NCBI GenBank assembly: GCA_029256345.1
Contig: JAQSYC010000027.1
Location: 1 to 14,848, forward strand
Length of the DNA: 14,848 nucleotides
Source: Clostridia bacterium
GTDB taxonomy: Bacteria; Bacillota; Clostridia; Lachnospirales; Cellulosilyticaceae
Reading direction: 5' to 3'
Below the pieces are notes generated by a model. That model was not told the origin of the DNA. It worked only from the letters and a program-made list of their open reading frames with translations, and did no database searches. The translations under genes and the position numbers were made by a program. Shown here in pieces: positions 8,236 to 13,786 of the stretch. How positions within the stretch are numbered: the first letter of the stretch is position 1; each line of letters opens with the position of its first letter.

Positions 8236-8281
8236 AAATAGGCACTACTAAGCTATCCAAATAACTCAGTAGTGCCTATTT
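8236..8281 (-). terminator. 14-bp perfect hairpin behind the 149-aa gene, probable terminator
   Basis: Arms 8236-8249 and 8268-8281 pair perfectly over 14 bp (AAATAGGCACTACT with its complement), with an 18-nt loop. It starts 13 nt beyond the stop of the 149-residue gene. The U-rich tract is short on both strands (UUUCU on the minus strand), so termination is likely but less certain than for the other terminators here; it could work in both directions. Confidence 0.6.
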
Positions 8282-8294
8282 ATAAAAATTATCT

Positions 8295-8744
8295 TTATAC
8301 TTTTTTATTCTCATCTACATTAGATGCAATTTTATCTTCCAGTTCTGTAACCATCTTTGACAAATCATTAAATACCTTTTCATCAACAATATAATACAGA
8401 AAAAGATCTTCTAAATTTTTGGCCGCCTCCAAAAGCTTAGTATTCACCTCAAGAAATTTATCAAATTTCCCACTCTGCAAAGCATTTCTAAATTTATCTA
8501 TATCCGCCTTGATTGTCTCAACAATATCATTAATTTCTTTATAAACACCAATATTAATTGGATAGGGTTTTATCCGTTGTAAATAAAACTGATTTTTAGA
8601 ATTAATGTTATATGAATAAGTGATTTCAAACTCATTAATATTAAATTTAACAAAACAATGTAGTCCATGATAACTTATGATTTTTGCTCCCATCTGCTTA
8701 AGCTGCATCTCATACATTGTTTGTTTCACCATTACTTCCTTCAT
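8295..8744 (-). CDS. Hypothetical 149-aa cytoplasmic protein
   Basis: The start is taken as ATG 8744 because AAGGGGTGG lies just upstream; an in-frame GTG three codons earlier falls inside that ribosome binding site. The product has no signal peptide or membrane span. Residues ~1-75 look alpha/beta (YHGLHCFVKFNINEFEITYSY is a run of alternating strands). The rest is helical and charged, with heptad-like leucines and isoleucines (IVETIKADIDKFRNALQ; VTELEDKIAS), suggesting a coiled-coil or helical bundle. I do not recognise a family. It starts 30 nt after the ArsB/NhaD-type gene stop, so it may be co-transcribed with that transporter, although a TATAAT (8766-8771) without a clear -35 box lies between them. 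No function is assigned. Confidence 0.65.
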   Translation of the reverse strand: MKEVMVKQTMYEMQLKQMGAKIISYHGLHCFVKFNINEFEITYSYNINSKNQFYLQRIKPYPINIGVYKEINDIVETIKADIDKFRNALQSGKFDKFLEVNTKLLEAAKNLEDLFLYYIVDEKVFNDLSKMVTELEDKIASNVDENKKV

Positions 8745-8774
8745 GCCTACCACCCCTTTTTCTTCATTATACTC

Positions 8775-10052
8775 CTACCTTAAGTAAAATAGCCATAGAT
8801 ATACTGTTGAAATGGCAATAGAAATTAACATCATCGGAAATCCTATTTTCATGAAGCTTTTGAATGTAATTTTATAGCCTTCTTTTTCAAGTATGCCCAC
8901 TGTAACAACATTCGCTGAAGCACCTATCAACGTTCCATTTCCTCCCAAACACGCTCCTAACGAAAGCGCCCACCAAAGAGGTGCTATGTCCATTCCTGAC
9001 AATACACTAAGACTTTGGATAAGAGGAATCATAGTTGCTACAAAAGGTATATTATCTAAAAAGGCTGATAATATGGCTGACGACCATAAAATAACTAAGC
9101 CCGTTAAAAGAAGATGTCCTTGGGTGTATTTAACAATAAACTGAGCAACATAATCAATCACACCCACATGAACAAGGGTACCCACTATGATGAACAAACT
9201 TACAAAGAAAAATATTGTAGGCCATTCTATTTCTACCAGTATATCCTCAATATCTACACCGCTTATGAGTAGCAAAATAGCTGCTCCTGATAAAGCAACT
9301 ACAGAAGACTCATAACCTATTTTATCATGCAAGAAAAAACCAATCATAATAAAGACCAATACAATCAAGCTCTTAACAAGTAGTTTTCTATCTGTTATTT
9401 CATTTCTTTCATCTAATTTCATAATTTTTACTTTTAATTCTTCTTTAACTGATAAACTGTTTTTATAATAAGCTTTAAGTATAAAAACTGTTACTATTAC
9501 TATGATAACTACTACAGGTCCCAAATTAAACAGGAAATCTGTAAATCCCAATCCCGTTGCACTACCAATCATGATATTCGGTGGATCACCGATTAACGTA
9601 GAGGTCCCCCCTATATTTGAACAAAGCACTTCTGACATCATAAAAGGAATAGGATTTAATTGGAGCATTTTAGCAATAACAATGGTAACTGGTGCCATAA
9701 GCAACATCGTCGTCACATTGTCCAAACACGCCGATAACATAGCTGTTACTATCCCAAAAACAATAATCAGTATCTTTGGATCTCCCTTTGCAAATTTAGC
9801 TGATTTAATTGCTAAATATTCAAAAAGGCCCGTTCTCTTAATAATAGATACAACAATCATCATACCTATAAGCACTCCTATTGTAGAATAATCAATAAAT
9901 TCAACCGCATTTTCCTGGTTGATGATACCTAACAACAGCAATACGATTGTTCCTAAAAGTGCTGCAACCGTTCTATGTATTTTTTCACTAACAATCAATG
10001 CAAAAGTTATAACAAATACTAAAATCGCTATTATTGCATGAACATGTTCCAT
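8775..10052 (-). CDS. ArsB/NhaD-type ion permease (ion transporter superfamily)
   Basis: The 425-residue product starts at ATG 10052 (MEHVHAII), preceded by AAAGGGGAG; an upstream in-frame TTG extension of 28 codons has no ribosome binding site and reads through the promoter region. It has about 11-12 membrane spans in two inverted-repeat halves. Each half has an acidic LDN helix (ACLDNVTTM around 108-116, AFLDNIPFV later) and a glycine-rich hairpin (SNIGGTSTLIGDPPN about 145-159, and ACLGGNGTLIGASANVV near the end). This pattern marks the ArsB/NhaD/SLC13-related superfamily. The substrate could be sodium (NhaD-like), arsenite or an organic anion. No arsR, arsC or arsA lies nearby, and the second transporter here is an antiporter, which favours ion homeostasis. 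It acts in the cytoplasmic membrane. Confidence 0.85.
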   Translation of the reverse strand: MEHVHAIIAILVFVITFALIVSEKIHRTVAALLGTIVLLLLGIINQENAVEFIDYSTIGVLIGMMIVVSIIKRTGLFEYLAIKSAKFAKGDPKILIIVFGIVTAMLSACLDNVTTMLLMAPVTIVIAKMLQLNPIPFMMSEVLCSNIGGTSTLIGDPPNIMIGSATGLGFTDFLFNLGPVVVIIVIVTVFILKAYYKNSLSVKEELKVKIMKLDERNEITDRKLLVKSLIVLVFIMIGFFLHDKIGYESSVVALSGAAILLLISGVDIEDILVEIEWPTIFFFVSLFIIVGTLVHVGVIDYVAQFIVKYTQGHLLLTGLVILWSSAILSAFLDNIPFVATMIPLIQSLSVLSGMDIAPLWWALSLGACLGGNGTLIGASANVVTVGILEKEGYKITFKSFMKIGFPMMLISIAISTVYLWLFYLR

Positions 10053-10088
10053 TTTAGTCTCCCCTTTAATTGTTATCTTTATATCAAT

Positions 10089-10106
10089 ATACATTCTTAA
10101 ATGTAT
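10089..10106. promoter_or_regulatory. Inverted repeat ATACATT-N4-AATGTAT in the permease leader
   Basis: A 7-bp inverted repeat with a 4-bp centre lies between the promoter and the start of the ArsB/NhaD-type gene. It may be a repressor operator or a small RNA hairpin. A related half-site (AGAATGTATTATA) recurs at 10151-10163 over the -10 box. The binding protein is unknown. Confidence 0.3.
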
Positions 10107-10128
10107 AATAGAAGCCGAATCTTCACCT

Positions 10129-10135
10129 TTCGACA
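10129..10135 (-). promoter_or_regulatory. Spo0A-box-like heptamer upstream of the ArsB/NhaD-type permease
   Basis: The minus strand reads TTGTCGAAA around a perfect TGTCGAA. It lies about 15-22 nt downstream of the start predicted from the 10158-10186 promoter, where binding would repress. It also lies 18 bp upstream of a TATTAT hexamer (10105-10110), where it could activate a second promoter. Sequence match only. Confidence 0.35.
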
Positions 10136-10157
10136 ATTAATTCTATGAACAGAATGT

Positions 10158-10186
10158 ATTATACTCCTATAAAAAATATATTGCAA
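10158..10186 (-). promoter_or_regulatory. Sigma-A-type promoter of the ArsB/NhaD-type permease
   Basis: TTGCAA (10181-10186), a 17-bp spacer and a perfect TATAAT (10158-10163) on the minus strand. The start would be near 10151, giving a leader of about 100 nt. The 140 bp between this promoter and the IS end show no convincing gene. Confidence 0.65.
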
Positions 10187-10327
10187 TAATATAAAAACCT
10201 ATCTATAGTTTGATAATACACTAAAGCTTTAATACCTAGTAAATTCAAGTAAAACTCATTTTACTCCTACTATCTTTCTATTAAATACAATGTTTAACAG
10301 AAGACTTTATCATGTGTATTAAACTTT

Positions 10328-10345
10328 AAATAAGGGGCTGTCGCA
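10328..10345 (+). repeat. Left terminal inverted repeat of the IS
   Basis: AAATAAGGGGCTGTCGCA matches the reverse complement of 12212-12229 over all 18 bases; the match resumes as TA after one mismatch. Confidence 0.9.
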
Positions 10346-10381
10346 TTAGCTGATTAAAATCAGCTAAGCACAGCTCTTTTT
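10332..10381 (+). terminator. Inward-facing hairpin terminator formed by the left IS end
   Basis: Bases 10332-10341 pair with 10370-10379, G43-C44 pair with G68-C69 (last two digits), and the inner 10-bp stem TTAGCTGATT pairs with AATCAGCTAA around an AA loop. On the plus strand the stem ends in UCUUUUU. It would stop transcripts entering the element from the left, while part of the inverted repeat forms the stem. Confidence 0.7.
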
Positions 10382-10423
10382 GTCTGTCTTTTAAGGATAA
10401 GATATGATTTATATTTCAATCTC

Positions 10424-10482
10424 AAAAAAATGCAGACCACAATTAAGCCACAGATTTTCTGTAGTTTTTTATGTCTGCATTT
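10424..10482 (-). terminator. Rho-independent terminator of the transposase gene
   Basis: AAATGCAGAC (arms 10428-10437 and 10473-10482) forms a perfect 10-bp stem enclosing a second small stem (CUACAGA with UCUGUGG). On the minus strand it ends in seven U encoded at 10424-10430. It begins 15 nt beyond the transposase stop. Confidence 0.85.
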
Positions 10483-10497
10483 GTACTAATACAAAAC

Positions 10498-12126
10498 TTA
10501 TGCTATTTTTTTCAGTTCAAAAAGATGTATTCCAGTACATCCCTTTTGAATCTTGTGATGTAGTTTGTTGATGTTATGAGCCATTGCAAGAAGAATACTT
10601 TCAGCAAGTACATTTTTCTTACCTCTACATAGATAGCGATGAAAAGACATATCTGCTTTTATAACTGCAAATGAACCTTCAGCCTGAATACTTCGATTCA
10701 TTCTAAGCTGACATCCTTCATCTGTAAGAATACGTGCTAAATCCTCGCTTCGTTTTTGCTGAAAAAGCTTTGAAACTTCTAGTCTCTTGGTTCGTTCTTC
10801 AAGAGGAATTTTGCTATTATTTCCCTTGATACATTGTTGCCTAAACTCGCAGTTACTGCAATCTTCACACGTGTATTGTGTTTTTTCTGAGATATAGCCT
10901 GTTTTACTTTTGCTCCTTCTTAGGCCTGTTACGGTGAGCTTTTTTCCTGCTTTACAAATATAAATATCCTCTTGGGCATTGTAGATCATGTTTTCACGAC
11001 GACTGATATCCGTTTTATAGTTCCTAGTTTTAGAAATCTCATAATTAGCAGGCTTTATAAATGCCTTCTGCTCATTCTCTTCAATAAAAAGATAGTTTTC
11101 CTCGCTCTCATATCCTGAATCAGCAGTAATGTTTTGATACTTAAAACTCAGATGTTCTTCCATGTCTTTTAGTAGTGGAATCAGTGTCGTTGTATCAGTT
11201 GGTTCAGGTCCAACAGTTACCCATGTTATGTACTGGGCATCTACACCATGCTGTAAGTTATATGCCGGTTTTAACTGTCCATTACGCATTGCATCTTCTT
11301 TCATCCGCATAAAAGTAGCATCAAGATCTGTTTTAGAATAGCTGTTACGTTCTCCGCATTTATAAATCTTTTGAGTATATTCCTTGAGTTTGTGGAGGTG
11401 GCTTTCTAGTCCCTCGATTGTCCTTTGAAGTGGTGATTTTCGTTTACCAATCCCATGAACAAACGTGACATTTTCTTCTTTTTTAATCTTATAGAGTTTT
11501 TTGCGGAGCTTCTTTAAATGGTGTAATGCTACTTTATTGTTATAGACTACTTTAATGCCATACTGTTTCTCACAATCAGCAACAAAGTCAATGAGTTTAT
11601 CTAGTAGTCTAGCCTGATGTTTACTAACTGCTTTTTTCCAGACAAAGGTATATTTGTTAGCGCATGATTCAATTTTTGTTCCATCAATAAAAATATTCCT
11701 TCCAGAAACCTCGCCCATTTTATACAGTATATCTGACATTCCCCCCAATATATCCTTTGAAAAAGGTGCAAAATGCATGGTACGAAAACGGGCAATTGTA
11801 GCATGATCTGGTGCTGGGGCTCCCTCTAAAAGAAACATAAAATTAATATCACGTTTACATGCAGCTTCTATGTCTCGAGCAGAATATTTTCGATTCATGT
11901 AAGCATAAAGCATAATCTTCAGCATCTGTCGTGGCGTTGCAGAATTTTTCCTGATTCGGAAATAAGTCGTATACAACTTTGAAATATCCATCTCCTCAAT
12001 GAACTGACTTAGCAAACGCACTGGATCATTATCTGGGATCATGTAATCAATATTTAAAGGTAATTTTAATTGATAAAATTCCTGGGTAAGTGTATAATTC
12101 TTGTGTAAGATATTGTTTATTAGCAT
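10498..12126 (-). CDS. IS1182-family DDE transposase
   Basis: The intact 542-residue product starts at ATG 12126. The N-terminal region (LPLNIDYMIPDNDPVRLLSQF) and the RKNSATPRQMLKIMLYAYM helix region are typical of IS1182 transposases. The catalytic DDE residues are probably the D in FIDGTK (about 147), the D in TADSGYE (about 333) and the E in QAEGSF (about 482). A cysteine cluster (CEDCSNCEFRQQC) near 415-425 probably binds zinc. Length matches the family and there is no frameshift, so the protein could be active. No Shine-Dalgarno sequence precedes the start, and a hairpin lies about 17 nt upstream, so expression is probably weak, as is common for insertion sequences. A TAAAAT hexamer at the start is the only nearby -10 candidate. 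Confidence 0.95.
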   Translation of the reverse strand: MLINNILHKNYTLTQEFYQLKLPLNIDYMIPDNDPVRLLSQFIEEMDISKLYTTYFRIRKNSATPRQMLKIMLYAYMNRKYSARDIEAACKRDINFMFLLEGAPAPDHATIARFRTMHFAPFSKDILGGMSDILYKMGEVSGRNIFIDGTKIESCANKYTFVWKKAVSKHQARLLDKLIDFVADCEKQYGIKVVYNNKVALHHLKKLRKKLYKIKKEENVTFVHGIGKRKSPLQRTIEGLESHLHKLKEYTQKIYKCGERNSYSKTDLDATFMRMKEDAMRNGQLKPAYNLQHGVDAQYITWVTVGPEPTDTTTLIPLLKDMEEHLSFKYQNITADSGYESEENYLFIEENEQKAFIKPANYEISKTRNYKTDISRRENMIYNAQEDIYICKAGKKLTVTGLRRSKSKTGYISEKTQYTCEDCSNCEFRQQCIKGNNSKIPLEERTKRLEVSKLFQQKRSEDLARILTDEGCQLRMNRSIQAEGSFAVIKADMSFHRYLCRGKKNVLAESILLAMAHNINKLHHKIQKGCTGIHLFELKKIA

Positions 12127-12142
12127 AAATATATTTTACATC

Positions 12143-12172
12143 AAAAACAGGCTTTTCGGAGCCTGTTTTTTT
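12143..12172 (+). terminator. Bidirectional hairpin upstream of the transposase
   Basis: An 11-bp stem (AAAAACAGGCT with AGCCTGTTTTT, 12143-12153 and 12160-12170) has a 6-base loop and is followed on the plus strand by TT, giving seven consecutive U. On the minus strand it ends in five U, so it could also reduce read-through into the transposase. Confidence 0.7.
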
Positions 12173-12183
12173 ATTTTACGTAT

Positions 12184-12224
12184 AAAAAGGGGCTGAGCAC
12201 TAATTATTTAGTGCGACAGCCCCT
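12184..12224 (-). terminator. Inward-facing hairpin terminator formed by the right IS end
   Basis: On the minus strand AGGGGCTG pairs with CAGCCCCT, then GCACTAA pairs with TTAGTGC across a small internal loop, followed by UUUUU (A-run at 12184-12188). It would stop transcripts from the glycerate kinase side entering the element and uses part of the right inverted repeat as its stem. Confidence 0.75.
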
Positions 12225-12229
12225 TATTT
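12212..12229 (-). repeat. Right terminal inverted repeat of the IS
   Basis: Reverse complement of 10328-10345 over 18 bases. It ends 6 bp before the stop codon of the YhcH-like remnant. Confidence 0.9.
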
Positions 12230-12235
12230 GGATAA

Positions 12236-12382
12236 TTAGATTTTTACCTTTAAAAGTAGTTTTCTCACAGATTTAATTTCATCTATTTTACAGCATGCTT
12301 TATGAGCATCATTGGGATAGAAAATGGCTATCATCCCGGGGGTTAGATGAATTTCGACCCTATCCTGACTGCTCGATAAGTT
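12236..12382 (-). pseudogene. 3' remnant of a YhcH/YjgK/YiaL-family gene
   Basis: The last ~40 codons, ending in TAA at 12236-12238, read VEIHLTPGMIAIFYPNDAHK and then a short Cys-Lys-rich stretch ending in KLLLKVKI. This matches the conserved C-terminus of the YhcH/YjgK/YiaL (EbgC-like, DUF386) beta-barrel proteins, which are about 150 residues long and occur in sugar-acid and sialic-acid gene clusters. The frame is closed by a TAA just upstream (12383-12385) and no start or ribosome binding site is present, so roughly two thirds of the gene is missing. The location, downstream of the glycerate kinase, suggests it once belonged to the same locus. Recognition rests on memory of the family motif. 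Confidence 0.6.
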
Positions 12383-12593
12383 TTATATTTTTTCATTAAT
12401 TTATCAAACTAGTACTACAAACACTTACCAAAGAGTTGAATAACGGTATAATCTATCCTAATATGGATCTACTTGTTTGATATAGTTATAATTGATAAGG
12501 AGATGAAAAATAGGCACAGATGCAAGCAATAGCATAGGTTGATGGAAATTTTATCTATAAACTAAACACTAATGATGAAAGTTACTTTTGATT
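12383..12593. other. Non-coding stretch between the YhcH-like remnant and the glycerate kinase
   Basis: I see no ORF with a ribosome binding site, no recognisable remains of the missing YhcH 5' part and no convincing terminator for the glycerate kinase. It is probably deletion scar or drifted sequence. The IS end hairpin at 12184-12224 may be the first effective terminator for the glycerate kinase transcript. Confidence 0.4.
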
Positions 12594-13649
12594 CTATCGT
12601 ATAAGCATGCCAGCTTTTACCATACGCATCATACGCTCTGTAGCATTTTCTGCTAATAATTTGCCATGATCAATGGCTTTTTGCAGAGGCATGGGGCCAT
12701 CTGTCAATGTCATGATGGAACTGATGCCATACCCATATACTTTTTCTGCTTCTTCCCCTATACCTCCTACCAGTGCTATAACAGGTATCTTATAAGGCTT
12801 TGCCACTTCTGCGATACCCACAGGCACTTTGCCATAGACAGACTGCCCATCTATCTTGCCCTCTCCCGTAATGATAAGCTGGGTATCCTTAAGAAGTCCT
12901 CCCGCTGCTCCCGTTCCTGGAACTTCTAGAATATCTTTTCCTAAATCCTTTTTTATGATTTCTGCAAAATGCATAAGTGCCTCATCTAACTCCTTGACCA
13001 ACTCAGGGGTTACTCCTTTTTGCGGTCCATATACTGCAGTCGCGCCGCTTTCACCACATAATGTATTCGTTACATCGCAAGCCGCAATAATCTCAGTATG
13101 CTCTAATCTTTCATCAAGACCACTGATATCAATGGTTGCAATTTTTTTAAGATATTTAGCACCCACTCCTAATACATGCCCCACTTTATCTCTAAACACC
13201 ACACCTAACGCTTGGGCAAATCCCATACCACCGTCATTGGTTGCACTGCCACCTATACCCATAACAATTTTTTTTACTCCTTCATCCAATGCAGCCTTAA
13301 CCATTTCTCCAGTTCCATAAGTTGTAGCCTCCAACGGATTAAGTTCTTCCCGTGGTACTAAAGTAATCCCTGATGCTGCCGCCATTTCTATCACAGCACT
13401 GCCATCCGGCAAAATACCAAATTGTGCTTTGAGCTTGCCACCAAGGGGTCCTGTTACTACCGCTTCTCTATAGCTGCCTCCAGAACCCATAACAATAGCT
13501 TCCACTGTCCCTTCTCCTCCGTCAGCTATGGGAATCTTAATGATTTTAGCCTCTGGAAATACCTTTTTGATGCCCTTTTCTATACTATTTGCTGCTTCTA
13601 CAGCACTCATACTTCCTTTAAAAGAATCTGGTGCAACAATAATCTGCAT
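12594..13649 (-). CDS. glxK: Glycerate kinase (GarK/GlxK family) with an internal ~30-residue deletion
   Basis: The 351-residue product starts at ATG 13649 (MQIIVAPDSFKGSMSA), preceded by GGGGTG; a 44-codon upstream extension runs through the promoter and is rejected. The enzyme phosphorylates D-glycerate with ATP in the cytoplasm. Family motifs present are APDSFKGS, IADGGEGTVEA (41-51), GIGGSATNDGG (131-141), GPQKG (208-212) and TGEGKIDGQS (261-270). Family members are about 380 residues. Here GAAGGL (247-252) is followed directly by LKDTQLIITGEG, whereas relatives have about 30 more residues between these motifs (a GxGLLAFL...GIDIVxEA segment). The length shortfall matches. The lesion is in frame and falls at the junction of the two domains, so activity is doubtful. 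The regulator gene lies 137 bp upstream. Confidence 0.9.
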   Translation of the reverse strand: MQIIVAPDSFKGSMSAVEAANSIEKGIKKVFPEAKIIKIPIADGGEGTVEAIVMGSGGSYREAVVTGPLGGKLKAQFGILPDGSAVIEMAAASGITLVPREELNPLEATTYGTGEMVKAALDEGVKKIVMGIGGSATNDGGMGFAQALGVVFRDKVGHVLGVGAKYLKKIATIDISGLDERLEHTEIIAACDVTNTLCGESGATAVYGPQKGVTPELVKELDEALMHFAEIIKKDLGKDILEVPGTGAAGGLLKDTQLIITGEGKIDGQSVYGKVPVGIAEVAKPYKIPVIALVGGIGEEAEKVYGYGISSIMTLTDGPMPLQKAIDHGKLLAENATERMMRMVKAGMLIR

Positions 13650-13668
13650 AACTTCACCCCTAATAAAA

Positions 13669-13681
13669 ATACTTTTAGTAT
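13669..13681. promoter_or_regulatory. Small palindrome at the glycerate kinase transcription start
   Basis: ATACTTTTAGTAT, a 5-bp inverted repeat with a 3-bp centre, overlaps the predicted start point (~13679). It is a possible operator, for example for the adjoining CdaR-type regulator, but short AT-rich palindromes are common by chance. Confidence 0.2.
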
Positions 13682-13685
13682 CTCT

Positions 13686-13714
13686 ATTATAATTTTCGTG
13701 CTGTGCTTTTACAA
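13686..13714 (-). promoter_or_regulatory. Sigma-A-type promoter of the glycerate kinase gene
   Basis: TTGTAA (13709-13714), a 17-bp spacer and a perfect TATAAT (13686-13691) on the minus strand lie about 40 bp upstream of the ATG. The gene can thus be transcribed independently of the regulator. Confidence 0.65.
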
Positions 13715-13786
13715 TGTTCCCCCATAACAATATTATTGCCCTAAAAATCCTCTTTTTTATACTCTCATACCAAATAGGCAAAAATG

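Larger units (their letters stand above)
10328..12229 (-). mobile_element. IS1182-family insertion sequence, apparently complete
   Basis: The 1902-bp element is bounded by 18-bp perfect inverted repeats and carries one full-length transposase. The assignment to IS1182 rests on the transposase and on the GGGGCTGTCGCA terminal sequence. If the ends are placed at the GGGG, the element is 10334-12223. I see no direct target duplication of four or more bases under either definition; the adjoining AAATAA and TTATTT are inverted, so they belong either to the repeats or to a palindromic target. The left end lies 141 bp upstream of the permease promoter and the right end 6 bp beyond the YhcH-like remnant. 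Both ends carry inward-facing terminator hairpins. Confidence 0.9.

Noticed and set aside
8004..8264. 86-codon hydrophobic ORF on the plus strand between the antiporter and the 149-aa gene
   Set aside because: It has no ribosome binding site or promoter, its stop lies in the loop of the 8236-8281 hairpin, and its hydrophobicity follows from T-rich sequence. It overlaps the antiporter leader.
10053..10136. 28-codon N-terminal extension of the ArsB/NhaD-type permease from a TTG
   Set aside because: It has no ribosome binding site and the peptide is hydrophilic and unlike the family; the ATG at 10052 has AAAGGGGAG upstream.
10187..10327. AGGAG-TAAA-ATG start signal on the minus strand between the permease promoter and the IS
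   Set aside because: The frame closes after four codons, so it is at most a relic of a gene start.
11601..11804. Second minus-strand ORF inside the transposase
   Set aside because: It is an out-of-frame shadow of an intact transposase, with no start signal; IS1182 transposases are not made by frameshifting.
10318..12239. Target-site duplication flanking the IS
   Set aside because: Flanks were compared for both possible end definitions and no direct repeat of four or more bases was found; AAATAA and TTATTT are inverted relative to each other.
13650..13781. 44-codon N-terminal extension of glycerate kinase
   Set aside because: It would read through a good promoter and has no ribosome binding site, whereas MQIIVAPDSFKG at 13649 matches the family start and has GGGGTG upstream.
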